This document shows, in pieces, positions 52,757 through 61,535 of a stretch of DNA of 64,000 bases. Numbering within the stretch: the first letter of the stretch is position 1; each line of letters starts with the position of its first letter. The notes under the pieces are model-generated. The model was not told where the DNA came from. It saw only the letters and a list, made by a program, of their open reading frames with translations, and ran no database searches. Source of the DNA: Corynebacterium urogenitale (GTDB lineage Bacteria > Actinomycetota > Actinomycetes > Mycobacteriales > Mycobacteriaceae); NCBI RefSeq assembly GCF_009026825.1, contig NZ_CP045032.1, positions 2,046,001-2,110,000 on the forward strand. Direction: 5' to 3'. The position numbers and the translations under genes were made by a program.

Positions 52757-52844
52757 CGACACAGTTGCACATTTCTTGGCTCGCTCGCACGCAAAAGCCC
52801 AGGTCGGCATCCTGCGATAGGAGAAAGAATGTGCAACTGTGTCG
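52757..52844. repeat. 17-bp perfect inverted repeat with conserved loop core
   Basis: Arms at 52757-52773 and 52828-52844 pair perfectly, extended by three more pairs past a one-base bulge. The 54-base spacer holds AAAAGCCCAGGTCGG (52793-52807), shared with the hairpin at 20341. Just before it atcgacccctgcgacac is repeated in tandem. The 52714-53042 gap holds this element and no gene. Confidence 0.8.
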
Positions 52845-53029
52845 GGTTGCCCTTCCCGGCTATCCTCCGACACACCAGCCAGCCCTCCAAGCACGCCAGC
52901 CACCACCAGCCAGCCGTCCACTCACTGGGAAAAACCAACGCAACACCGCTGCAACAATGCGGCGAGCAATCCGCGTTTCGTTCATCTCTTCGCCACACAA
53001 GCCATCACTGGCACGAAACATGGGATTTT

Positions 53030-53035
53030 TAGATT
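53030..53035 (+). promoter_or_regulatory. -10 element, leaderless NCS1 permease promoter
   Basis: TAGATT lies seven bases before ATG 53043. No ribosome binding site is seen. Confidence 0.45.
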
Positions 53036-53042
53036 CCTTGGC

Positions 53043-54728
53043 ATGGCTATCCGAACAAGCACACCCGCGCCGACCTCTGAGCCGAGCGTCCAACATAATG
53101 CTGCAAAGGCAGCCCTAGCGAAAAGTGCGGAGGATTTCTCCCTGCGCTTCGCCCCTCGCCACTACCGGAAGTGGACCCCCGCGGTCGTCGCCGATTCCGC
53201 CCTGGGCGGCATCGCCTACCTCGCCGATTTCTCCATCGGCGCCACCATTGGCGTGCAGCACGGCACTGCCAACGCCATCGGCGGCATCCTCATTGCCGCA
53301 CTGCTGATCTTCATCAGCTCCTTCCCTCTGGCCTACTATGCCGCCCGCTACAACGTGGACTTGGACCTCATCACGCGTGGCTCCGGCTTCGGCTACATGG
53401 GGTCTATCCTCACCAACCTCATCTTCGTCTCCTTCACCTTCATCCTCTTCGCCACGGAGGGCGCCATCATGGCGCAGGGCTTGAAGGTCGGCTTTGACCT
53501 ACCCCTGTGGGCCGGTTACTTGGTCAGCTCCCTGATGATCATCCCGCTGGTGATATACGGCATGAAGTTCCTGGCCAAGCTGCAATCCTGGACCAACCCG
53601 CAGTGGCTAATCATGATGGTCCTGCCCATGGCGTATTTGATCTTCAAGGAGCCGGAGTCCGTCAGCACCTTCCTGTCCTTCTCCGGCGAGAACGGCTCTG
53701 CGGTGTCCTTCGCCTCCATGATGCTCGCCGCTGGCGTGTGCCTCTCCCTCACTGCACAGATCGCCGAGAACATCGATTACCTGCGATTCATGCCTCCGAA
53801 GACCCCGGAAAATGCCCCCTCTTGGTGGGCTGCAGTGATTCTGGGCGACCCGGGCTGGGTGATCCTCGGCGCCACGAAGCAGATCGTTGGCGTGTTCCTA
53901 GCTGTGTACATCATCGCGAACCTCAACCAGTCCACGGATCTCGCGATTGAGCCGGTCAACCAGTTCCTTTCCCTCTCTTCCGAGATGATGCCCGGCTGGT
54001 TGGCACTGGCGTTGGCGGTGTTCCTTGTCGTCGTGTCCCAGATCAAGATCAACGTCACGAACGCCTACTGCGGCTCTGTGGCATGGACGAACATCTACTC
54101 CCGCGCGTTCAAGAAGTACCCGGGCCGTATCGCTTTTGTGGTGCTGAACGTCGGCATTTCCCTAGCCCTGATGGAATTCAATATATTCCAGGTGCTCGGC
54201 TTCGTCCTGTCCTTCTACTCCAACTTCGCGATCGCCTGGATCTTCACCGTCGCGGCGGACATTGTCTTCAACAAGTATCTGCTGAAGCTGTCCCCGAAGG
54301 CTCCGGAGTTCCGCCGCGGCATGCTGTTTGACATTAATCCTGTCGGCGTGGCCTCCGTGCTCGCCTCCGGTGGCTTCTCCGTCGCCATGTTCTTCGGCGC
54401 CTTCGGTGAGACCATTGCTCCATTCAGCCCGCTGTTCGCCGCGGCGATCGCCACTGTGGTCACCCCTGCGATGGCCATCCTGACCAAGGGCCAGTACTAC
54501 CTGCGCCGCGACTGCGATGGTATCGATCTGCCGATGTACGACGCCCACGGGAACCCAACGCACCAGACTCTCACCTGCGCCATCAGTGGTGAGCAGGTGG
54601 AGCGCCCGGACATGATCGCCTCCGCCAAGCCTGGCCCGAATGGCGAAAAGCAGTACATTTCTTCACTCGCCTTGACGCTGGATAAGTCTGGCGAGCACGT
54701 CCTGCCCCATCGAGACGAGCGGGACTAG
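53043..54728 (+). CDS. NCS1-family purine/cytosine-type permease
   Basis: A 561-residue, 12-helix transporter of the nucleobase-cation-symport-1 family. GGIAYLADFSIGATIGVQHGTANAIGG begins the fold, with RGSGFGYMGSILTNLIFVSFTF in helix 3 and INVTNAYCGSVAWTNIYSR in helix 8. Only short parts of these are diagnostic. The C-terminal 85 residues form a hydrophilic cytoplasmic domain (YYLRRDCDGIDLPMYD). Substrates may be cytosine, purines, a thiamine precursor or a hydantoin. Its stop overlaps the convergent YbjN gene by four bases. Confidence 0.85.
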   Translation: MAIRTSTPAPTSEPSVQHNAAKAALAKSAEDFSLRFAPRHYRKWTPAVVADSALGGIAYLADFSIGATIGVQHGTANAIGGILIAALLIFISSFPLAYYAARYNVDLDLITRGSGFGYMGSILTNLIFVSFTFILFATEGAIMAQGLKVGFDLPLWAGYLVSSLMIIPLVIYGMKFLAKLQSWTNPQWLIMMVLPMAYLIFKEPESVSTFLSFSGENGSAVSFASMMLAAGVCLSLTAQIAENIDYLRFMPPKTPENAPSWWAAVILGDPGWVILGATKQIVGVFLAVYIIANLNQSTDLAIEPVNQFLSLSSEMMPGWLALALAVFLVVVSQIKINVTNAYCGSVAWTNIYSRAFKKYPGRIAFVVLNVGISLALMEFNIFQVLGFVLSFYSNFAIAWIFTVAADIVFNKYLLKLSPKAPEFRRGMLFDINPVGVASVLASGGFSVAMFFGAFGETIAPFSPLFAAAIATVVTPAMAILTKGQYYLRRDCDGIDLPMYDAHGNPTHQTLTCAISGEQVERPDMIASAKPGPNGEKQYISSLALTLDKSGEHVLPHRDERD

Positions 54729-55276
54729 TCCTGCTCACCCTCGGGGTGGTGGATATTCTCCGCCAGGTGCGAACCCGGAGGCGGCGCGAGCTTAGCGACT
54801 TCCTGCTCCGAGGGGCGCAGGTGGGCGAATGCTTTGAGGTTCATCGTCGGCTCGCCGCGGGAGAGGCGCCACGCCCACTCGTGGCGGATGGATGAGGCAA
54901 AACCGCGTTCGAGGATGCGGTTGAAGTCCGAGTCCGCGCGCTCCAAGATCTGCCCCAACACGCGTTGCAGGTCATCGGCGGTGGTGGAGTCCGGAAGCTG
55001 GCCAACCAGGTATACGTCGTTATTCGCATCGAGTGTGTAGTGCACGCCGAAGGCACGGCGGTTGGCGTGCAGCAGCAGCTTATACACCTCTTCGTGGGCT
55101 TCCTCCACGTGGCGGGCGACAAAAGCCTCCACGCGGAACATACCTTCCTGCGGGATGAAGATGCAGTTTGTCTTCAGCTTCTTCTCGCCGGGCAGTACCA
55201 CGACAATGTTGTCGCCGGCCTCCGTGTACTCCACCTCGGCCTCGTCCAACAGCTTGCAAATTCCAGCGCGATCCAT
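54725..55276 (-). CDS. YbjN-domain protein (Rv0487-like)
   Basis: A 183-residue protein with the YbjN fold, related to type III secretion chaperones. VLPGEKKLKTNCIFIPQEGMFRVEAFV and LLHANRRAFGVHYTLDANNDVYLVGQLP are the recognisable parts. The location between mshA and gpmA matches mycobacteria. The role is unknown. It is 29 bases after mshA and probably cotranscribed. Confidence 0.88.
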   Translation of the reverse strand: MDRAGICKLLDEAEVEYTEAGDNIVVVLPGEKKLKTNCIFIPQEGMFRVEAFVARHVEEAHEEVYKLLLHANRRAFGVHYTLDANNDVYLVGQLPDSTTADDLQRVLGQILERADSDFNRILERGFASSIRHEWAWRLSRGEPTMNLKAFAHLRPSEQEVAKLAPPPGSHLAENIHHPEGEQD

Positions 55277-55305
55277 GCCTCCAATCTACACCGATCGCGC
55301 TGCCA

Positions 55306-56565
55306 CTACCCTGCCGGTCGGCGCTCCGACCCGTGACCGTTGACCGGTAGCCCCTCGTAGAGACGCTTTAAGTCCTGGGCAGATTTTTCCCACGAGAAGT
55401 TCACCGCATGGGTGGGAGCATATTCGCCCATGGCGATGCGGCGAGTGTCGTTAAGCGTGAGCTCTTCCAGGGCATCTGCCCACTTCTCCGGATCCTGCCC
55501 GTCCACTAGCAGGCCGGACTTGCCCTCATCCACCGCAATCGGCAAGCCACCGACGCGCGTGGCGACGACCGGGGTACCGCACGCCTGCGCTTCCACGGCC
55601 ACCAGTCCGAAGCTCTCATTGCTGCTCGGCACCGCGATGATATCCGCTGCCTGGTACACCGTGACCAGTTCCTCAGCCGGGCGCGGGCTAAGAAAGCGCA
55701 CCATCCGCCCGATGCCCAATTCATCAACCAATCCCTGCAGTTGCTCCAGGGAGTTCACCCCGTTGCCGGAAGGACCTCCGCAGATCACGACGGTTAACAG
55801 CAGCTCAGGGTGGCGTCGAGCAAGTACGGAGACGGCCTCCACCAGCACATGCGGCCCTTTGAGACGCTGCAGGCGCCCCACGAACCCGATGACCTTCGCC
55901 CGGAACGGGATACCCAGTTCGCGGCGCGCACGCTCGGTGGCGCGGTCAGATCCCGGCGTGAAGCGCTCAACGTCCGCACCTGGGGTGACGACCTCGATGC
56001 GGCAATTGTTTGCGTCGTAGCCCTCGACGAGGTCCTGCACCTCCGCCGGAGTGTTGACGATGAGCAGGTCCGCGTTATCCACGATCTGCTGCTCACAGAT
56101 GCGGCGGCTCTCCGGCTCTGGGGAATCCCCCGACGCCAGCAGGTTGTTCTTCACGGCGGCCAGCGTGTGGGAAGTGTGCACCCACGGCACGTTCCACAGA
56201 TCTCGCAGCAACCAAGCGACTTGGCCGGACAGCCAGTAGTGGGAGTGGATTAGGTTATAGGTGATGCCCTGCTCGCGTGTGAAAGCCAGCACGCTGCCAG
56301 TGAAGGCCGCCAGCTGGGTGGGCAGCTCCTCCTTCGGCAGGCCCTCGTATGGCCCGGCCACGCAATTGATCACGCGCAGACCGGGTGCGACGTGCACGAT
56401 CTCCCCCTGCAGGGGGCGTGTGGCGCGGGTGAAGATATCGATCTCCACCCCTAATTTCGCCAGCTGGAGGGCCGTGTTCTTGATGTAAACGTTCATGCCT
56501 CCGGCATCACCAACACCGGGCTGTTCCAGCGGGGAGGTATGGATGGAAATCATCGCAACGCGCAT
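55306..56565 (-). CDS. mshA: D-inositol-3-phosphate glycosyltransferase MshA
   Basis: MshA joins UDP-GlcNAc to inositol-3-phosphate, the first step of mycothiol synthesis, the main thiol of actinobacteria. It is a GT4 glycosyltransferase of 419 residues. [23 protein letters not shown] is the family start, of which DAGGMNVYI is diagnostic. [33 protein letters not shown] and [22 protein letters not shown] (nucleotide-sugar site) follow. One GGTGGCGTCG copy lies inside at 55809 and one GGCGAAATT at 56453. Confidence 0.94.
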   Translation of the reverse strand: MRVAMISIHTSPLEQPGVGDAGGMNVYIKNTALQLAKLGVEIDIFTRATRPLQGEIVHVAPGLRVINCVAGPYEGLPKEELPTQLAAFTGSVLAFTREQGITYNLIHSHYWLSGQVAWLLRDLWNVPWVHTSHTLAAVKNNLLASGDSPEPESRRICEQQIVDNADLLIVNTPAEVQDLVEGYDANNCRIEVVTPGADVERFTPGSDRATERARRELGIPFRAKVIGFVGRLQRLKGPHVLVEAVSVLARRHPELLLTVVICGGPSGNGVNSLEQLQGLVDELGIGRMVRFLSPRPAEELVTVYQAADIIAVPSSNESFGLVAVEAQACGTPVVATRVGGLPIAVDEGKSGLLVDGQDPEKWADALEELTLNDTRRIAMGEYAPTHAVNFSWEKSAQDLKRLYEGLPVNGHGSERRPAG

Positions 56566-56753
56566 GGCTCCGAGAATACAACCGCACGAGGCAGTGTGAA
56601 AACCTTCACAGTTTTACTTTCGTTTTGCAACGCATATCGCTAAAAAAGGCTAACCTCGTGGGAACCCATCCGGAAACCACCAACGACACATCGACGACCG
56701 GACTGTTTCACCAGCAAGGACTACCGGCGTCACCCAACAGAAGGACCGAAACG

Positions 56754-58529
56754 ATGACGAGCGTGAAAGATCTCCCACCGTCCGCCAACACAAGCAGCCC
56801 GCAGGGTGAGGGAACGACCTGGAAGGACAAGCCCTACCTGAAGTACTACGCGCCATGGACTCCACACACCCTGGAGTACAAACCGGAGGCCAATATGTCC
56901 ACGATGCTGGACGAGGCCATCGAGGCCAATACTGGCCAGGATGTCGTGGAGTTCTTCGGTAAGGCCACAAGCTACGAAGACTTCGGGCGGCAAGTCAACA
57001 GCGCCGCGGCCGGCCTCCGGAAGCTCGGAGTGGGCCGCGGCACTCGAGTGGCCCTCATCATGCCGAACTGCCCACAGCACCTCGTCGCCTACTTCGCCGT
57101 GTTGAAGCTCGGCGGCGTGGTCGTGGAGCACAACCCGCTGTACACCGCCCGCGAGCTCGAGGGCCCGTTCAAGGACCACGGTGCGAAGATCGTCATCGCA
57201 TGGGACAAGATCTTCCCCGTCGTGGACAAGCTGACCCAGACCACCCAGCTGGAAACCATCGTCTCCGTCAACATGATCGAGGCCATGCCGCTGGTCAAGC
57301 GCCTAGCGCTCAAGCTGCCCATCAAGGCCATCCGCGAGAAGCGCGATCTCCTTCACGGCGAGGCCCCAGGCACCATCCCCTTCCGCCACCTCCTGTCCCC
57401 TACGTTCGGCGGCGACGGCAAGGACATCACCACCCCGGCTGATCTTGGCGCGAAGGACCCAGCGCTCATCCTGTTCACCTCCGGCACCACCGGCAAGCCC
57501 AAGGGCGCGCAGCTAACCCACGGCAACATCATGGCCAACGTGGTCCAGAGCCTCGCATGGGTGAAGGACTTAGGTCAGGGCGTGCAGGAGAAATACCTCG
57601 CTGCACTGCCGATGTTCCACGTCTACGGACTCACGCTGACCACAGCAGTTGGCGTGGCCACCGGCGGCAAGCTCTTCCTCATGCCAAAGCCGGAGATTCC
57701 GCTGATCGTCGAGCAACTGAAGAAGGAATTGCCGACCTACATGCCCGGCGTACCAACGCTCTACGACAAAATCATGGAAGCCGCCGAAGAGCACAACATT
57801 GACCTCTCCGGCATCAATAACGCCATGTCCGGCGCTGCACCACTGCCAGTGCACACCACCGAGCGTTGGGAGGAGAAGACGGGTGGCAAGATCGTCGAGG
57901 GCTACGGCCTCACCGAGACCGCGCCGATCATCGTCGCAAATCCGATCACTCCGGACCGCCGCGCTGGCTACATCGGCATCCCCTTCCCAGATACCGAGCT
58001 GCGCGTGGCCGACCCGAACGACCTCTCACGCACCATGCCGGATGGCGAGGCCGGGGAGCTGCTGGTGCGCGGACCGCAGGTGTTTAGCGGCTACATCAAC
58101 GTCGAGGATCGCGAGCAGCCCTTCCACGAGGATTGGTTCTGCACCGGCGACATGGCTGTCATGGAACCCGATGGCTTCATCAGAATCGTCTCCCGCATCA
58201 AGGAGATGATCATCACCGGCGGCTTCAACGTCTACCCGGCGGAGGTGGAGGAAGTCCTCTCCGAATATGAGCACATCGCCAAGGCCGGAGTGGTTGGTCT
58301 GGAGAAGGCGGACGGCTCCGAGGAGGTCGTCGCTGCAGTTGTTCTGGAAGCAGGCGTGTGCGAGTCCCAGTTCGACGAGGAAGCGGCAAAGGAATGGGCC
58401 CGCGAGCACATGACCCGCTACAAAGTGCCGCGTCGCTTCTTCGTGGTCGACGAGCTGCCTGCCGACATGATCGGCAAGATCCGCCGCCGCGAGGTCAAGG
58501 ACCTCATCGTCTCCATTCTTGAGAAGTAA
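56754..58529 (+). CDS. Long-chain fatty acid-CoA ligase
   Basis: An ANL-family acyl-CoA synthetase of 591 residues. ILFTSGTTGKPKGAQLTHGN is the ATP-binding motif, VEGYGLTETAP is the A5 motif, WFCTGDMAVMEPDGFIRIVSR is the hinge, and GKIRRREVKD ends with the catalytic lysine. ATG 56754 follows agaagga by eight bases. It activates fatty acids for membrane or mycolate metabolism or breakdown. It is divergent from mshA. The upstream 56640-56660 region contains a GGCTAACCT that could be a -10 or half an iron box. Confidence 0.9.
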   Translation: MTSVKDLPPSANTSSPQGEGTTWKDKPYLKYYAPWTPHTLEYKPEANMSTMLDEAIEANTGQDVVEFFGKATSYEDFGRQVNSAAAGLRKLGVGRGTRVALIMPNCPQHLVAYFAVLKLGGVVVEHNPLYTARELEGPFKDHGAKIVIAWDKIFPVVDKLTQTTQLETIVSVNMIEAMPLVKRLALKLPIKAIREKRDLLHGEAPGTIPFRHLLSPTFGGDGKDITTPADLGAKDPALILFTSGTTGKPKGAQLTHGNIMANVVQSLAWVKDLGQGVQEKYLAALPMFHVYGLTLTTAVGVATGGKLFLMPKPEIPLIVEQLKKELPTYMPGVPTLYDKIMEAAEEHNIDLSGINNAMSGAAPLPVHTTERWEEKTGGKIVEGYGLTETAPIIVANPITPDRRAGYIGIPFPDTELRVADPNDLSRTMPDGEAGELLVRGPQVFSGYINVEDREQPFHEDWFCTGDMAVMEPDGFIRIVSRIKEMIITGGFNVYPAEVEEVLSEYEHIAKAGVVGLEKADGSEEVVAAVVLEAGVCESQFDEEAAKEWAREHMTRYKVPRRFFVVDELPADMIGKIRRREVKDLIVSILEK

Positions 58530-58546
58530 CTGCGGCAGACTCTCAG

Positions 58547-58583
58547 AGCCGGTTTCCGCACTTCGGAAGCCGGCTATTTTCCT
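58547..58583 (+). terminator. Rho-independent terminator of the acyl-CoA ligase gene
   Basis: agccggtttccg (58547-58558) and cggaagccggct (58564-58575) pair over 12 bp with one G-U, followed by attttcct. Confidence 0.8.
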
Positions 58584-58622
58584 AGGCTGTAATGGGCGGC
58601 TAGCGCCTCCAACCAACGACTC

Positions 58623-60020
58623 TTAGTCCAGCGAAGCGCCCACCCAGACCGGCTCCGGCACCAGTGTCACGCCAAACGCCTCACGCACGCCATCGCGCAC
58701 GGCGCGCGCCAGCTCCACAATGTCCTTGCTTGTCGCATAGCCGCGGTTGGTCAGCGCCAGCGTGTGCTTGCTCGACAGTGCAGCTGCACCGTTGCCATCC
58801 ACATGCCAGCCCTTGGCAAACCCGGCGCGCTCGATCAACCACGCGGCGGAGAACTTGAAGCGCTCCATGCTGTTGCCCTGGGCACCACTGCTCTCAGCAC
58901 CGTCCACGGCCGCGTCCTCGGAGGCACCACCGCGGCCTGCGGAGTAAACCGGCATGCTGTCCGCCTCGGCGTCGCCGCACTTGGACCGCACGGCGGCGAT
59001 CACGGCATCGCGCGCCTCCACGCCCTCGACGATCGGGTTGGTGAAGAAGGAACCCGCGGACCAGGTGTCGTGATCCTCCGGATCCAGCACCATGCCCTTG
59101 CCCGCGCGCAGCTCCAGCACGGCCTCGCGCACCTCGGCCACGGGGCGGCGCGCATTCTCGTTGCCCGCCTTCGCATCGGCCTCATCCACGCCCAGCTTGC
59201 GCGCGAGTTCACCGAAGCGCAGCGGTTGGCTCAGCCCGTCCGTGCACAGCTGGAACTCCACCGCGGTCACCACCGCACGCTCCGTGTGCTTGAGGTTGGA
59301 GTGGCGGTAGCTCAGCTCCAGCTCCTCCGGGTCTACCCAGTGCAGGAATGGGTCCGGCCGCGTTGCGTCCATCTCCTTTTCCTCCGACGTCAGCTCGTGC
59401 TCACGGCCAGCCTGGTATTCGCCTCGCTGGCCGCGTTCGTACAGCTGCACACGAGAGAGCACCTGGGAAACTTCCGCACCATAGGCGCCGACGTTCTGGA
59501 CTGGGGTAGCACCCACGGATCCTGGGATACCGGAGAGGCACTCGAGTCCGGACAGTCCCGCCGCCACGGTCTTCGCCACGAGACGGTCGAAGGTCACGCC
59601 CGCGTAGGCGCGCACGATTCCGGAGTCCACGTCGATGGAGATGTCCCCGGTGGAATCGTTATCCGCGGAGTGCACGCCCACCGCGCCCACGTCAGCCGCC
59701 GCGATGAGGTCTTTTTGGGAGGCATCCGTCGCCCACACCACGACAGTGTTTTGAGCCTGGTCCCCATCGCCGACAACCACGTTCGATCCCCCGCCGAGGA
59801 CTAAGAGGGGGTAACCGTGGGCGTCGAAGAAGGAGACCACGGCGGCCAGGGAAGTTGGGCGGGAACACGCAACAACGGCCGCTGGCGCCCCGCCGATGCG
59901 CAGTGTCGTCAGGTCTGCAAAGGAGCGACGAACAACGCGCGCACCTGGGATAAAGCCCGGAGTGCGAATCAAATTCAGCAGCTGGGGCAAACTTTGAGTG
60001 TTAGTTCCCGAATCGTTCAC
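58623..60020 (-). CDS. murB: UDP-N-acetylenolpyruvoylglucosamine reductase MurB
   Basis: MurB reduces the enolpyruvyl group to make UDP-MurNAc for peptidoglycan, using FAD and NADPH. TTLRIGGAPAAVVAC and LVLGGGSNVVVGDGD form the FAD site, GLECLSGIPGSVGATPVQNVGAYG follows (GAYGAEV core), SAGSFFTNPIV carries the proton-donor Ser, and YSAGRGG is next. At 465 residues it is over 100 longer than usual because of hydrophilic inserts, near 205-235 (QRGEYQAGREHELTSEEKEM) and before MERFKFSAAWLIE. I chose GTG 60020, with TACCTT seven bases upstream. Confidence 0.93.
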   Translation of the reverse strand: MNDSGTNTQSLPQLLNLIRTPGFIPGARVVRRSFADLTTLRIGGAPAAVVACSRPTSLAAVVSFFDAHGYPLLVLGGGSNVVVGDGDQAQNTVVVWATDASQKDLIAAADVGAVGVHSADNDSTGDISIDVDSGIVRAYAGVTFDRLVAKTVAAGLSGLECLSGIPGSVGATPVQNVGAYGAEVSQVLSRVQLYERGQRGEYQAGREHELTSEEKEMDATRPDPFLHWVDPEELELSYRHSNLKHTERAVVTAVEFQLCTDGLSQPLRFGELARKLGVDEADAKAGNENARRPVAEVREAVLELRAGKGMVLDPEDHDTWSAGSFFTNPIVEGVEARDAVIAAVRSKCGDAEADSMPVYSAGRGGASEDAAVDGAESSGAQGNSMERFKFSAAWLIERAGFAKGWHVDGNGAAALSSKHTLALTNRGYATSKDIVELARAVRDGVREAFGVTLVPEPVWVGASLD

Positions 60021-60027
60021 ATCTATA

Positions 60028-60037
60028 AAGGTAGTCT
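60028..60037. promoter_or_regulatory. Overlapping divergent -10 elements of murB and the DUF2505 gene
   Basis: TACCTT for murB (minus strand, 60028-60033) and TAGTCT for the DUF2505 gene (plus, 60032-60037) share two bases. Each is six or seven bases from its start codon. The whole intergenic region is 23 bases, so both cannot be bound at the same time. Confidence 0.55.
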
Positions 60038-60043
60038 GTTGGC

Positions 60044-60541
60044 ATGACGACTCACAGCGAGAACACCGCAGCAATCAACTTCCCTATCGATAAGGTCCAC
60101 GAGGCACTGTCCAACAAGGCCTACTGGGAGTACGAAGCAGCCCACATCAATGACGAGCCAGGCGAGGTCAACGAGTTCAGCGCCGAGCCGATCAAGGCCG
60201 TCCTCTTCGAGCTGCTGCCAAAGGCCGCACTGCCTGAAGCCGTCCGCGGCATGGTCTCCCAGGACCTCAAGCTCAAGCGCGTCGTAGAGTTCGGTCCTGT
60301 GGCTGGCGACGTGTCCACCGGCACCGTCCACGCGGAGGTCAAGGGCGCCCCAGTGAAGTTCGACGCCGAGGCGAAGCTCACCGGCCAGGGCGACAAGACG
60401 GAGCTCTTTGCCGACGTGGCCGTGGAGGTCGCGATCCCGATGATGGGCGCCGTCCTGGAGCCAAAGGTTGCCGAGTGGGTTGAGGAGTTCCTCACCCGCG
60501 AGGCTTCCCTCATCGAGAAGTTCATTTCCGACAACCAATAA
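60044..60541 (+). CDS. DUF2505 domain protein
   Basis: A 165-residue soluble protein with a lipid- or polyketide-cyclase-like fold (DUF2505; Rv0481c-like). INFPIDKVHEALSNKAYWEYEA starts the domain, and the last helix is EFLTREASLIEKFI. The function is unknown. It lies divergent from murB in mycobacteria too. A role in handling a hydrophobic ligand is inferred from the fold only. Confidence 0.88.
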   Translation: MTTHSENTAAINFPIDKVHEALSNKAYWEYEAAHINDEPGEVNEFSAEPIKAVLFELLPKAALPEAVRGMVSQDLKLKRVVEFGPVAGDVSTGTVHAEVKGAPVKFDAEAKLTGQGDKTELFADVAVEVAIPMMGAVLEPKVAEWVEEFLTREASLIEKFISDNQ

Positions 60542-60549
60542 GAGGCCGA

Positions 60550-61392
60550 TTGGCCTTGGCTGATCACGCACACAACCTGCGGGCCCGTTCGTGGACTACG
60601 GACGGGCCCGTTGGCGTACCCACCCGCGGAACCACCGGCTACAACCGCCTGCGGAAATCCGACCGCTGGCTGGTGTCCCAACCGCGGGTACAGGCGCAGC
60701 TTAAGGGCGCCGTGCGGGAGGGTCGGGCGCCCGTGGCCATCGATGTGGGCTATGGGGCCTCCCACACGACCACCGTGGAGTGGGCGCGTTTCCTGCACAG
60801 TGTGGAGCCGAGCGTGGAGGTCACCGGCCTGGAGATCGAACCATCCCGGGTCCTGCCGCCACGCGACGGGGTGCGCTTCGCCCTCGGGGGCTTTGAGCTG
60901 GCGGGGATGCGTGCCGATGTGGTGCGCGCGTTCAACGTTCTGCGTCAATACGATGTGGATCAAGTGCACGACGCCTGGAGGACGATGCAGGCAGGTCTCC
61001 ATCCAGGCGGGGTCATCATTGAAGGCACGTGTTGCGAAATCGGCCGCCGGGCGACATGGATTCTCATCGACGGGCAGGGCCCGCAGACATTGACGATGGC
61101 CTGGCAGCCGGAGGAATTGAGCAAGCCCTCGGAAATCGCCGAGCGGCTACCGAAGGCACTGATCCACCTCAACACCCCTGGGCACGCCATTTACGCCGTG
61201 CTGCAGGAGATGGATGCCGCGTGGAATCTCGCGGCACCTTTGGCGGTCTTCGGCCCGCGGGTGCGCTGGCGGGAGGCACTGAACTATTTCCATTCGGCCA
61301 CGGGCTTGCCGCGGCTGACCTCCCGGCGTCGTCTCCAAGACAACAGCCTCACCGTGCCGTGGAGCGCCGTCGCTGAAAAAGACGTCACATAA
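60550..61392 (+). CDS. Class I SAM-dependent methyltransferase-like protein
   Basis: A 280-residue protein. IDVGYGASHTTTVEWARFL is a variant of motif I (VDxGxG), GLEIEPSRV is the acidic end of strand 2, and VVRAFNVLRQYD fits motif IV. A basic N-terminus contains TTGYNRLRKSDRWL. The substrate is unknown. The start is uncertain: TTG 60550 (eight bases after the DUF2505 stop) or TTG 60556. It is clearly in one unit with the DUF2505 gene. Confidence 0.8.
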   Translation: MALADHAHNLRARSWTTDGPVGVPTRGTTGYNRLRKSDRWLVSQPRVQAQLKGAVREGRAPVAIDVGYGASHTTTVEWARFLHSVEPSVEVTGLEIEPSRVLPPRDGVRFALGGFELAGMRADVVRAFNVLRQYDVDQVHDAWRTMQAGLHPGGVIIEGTCCEIGRRATWILIDGQGPQTLTMAWQPEELSKPSEIAERLPKALIHLNTPGHAIYAVLQEMDAAWNLAAPLAVFGPRVRWREALNYFHSATGLPRLTSRRRLQDNSLTVPWSAVAEKDVT

Positions 61393-61535
61393 GAAGAGGG
61401 GATTCTCACCACTCGTCGCCGCTTCAGGCTCCCCATGCCCGGCAGGCAACGCTTTGGTTAATGGCTGCTGGGAGTTGCCTAGCAAGCGTTTCAGCACTGT
61501 GGCGTTCCTGGTGCGATTGAGGAACACTGGGACGG

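Noticed and set aside
56640..56660. DtxR box upstream of the acyl-CoA ligase gene
   Set aside because: It matches 12 of 19, but all matches are in one half and overlap a probable -10 (TAACCT).
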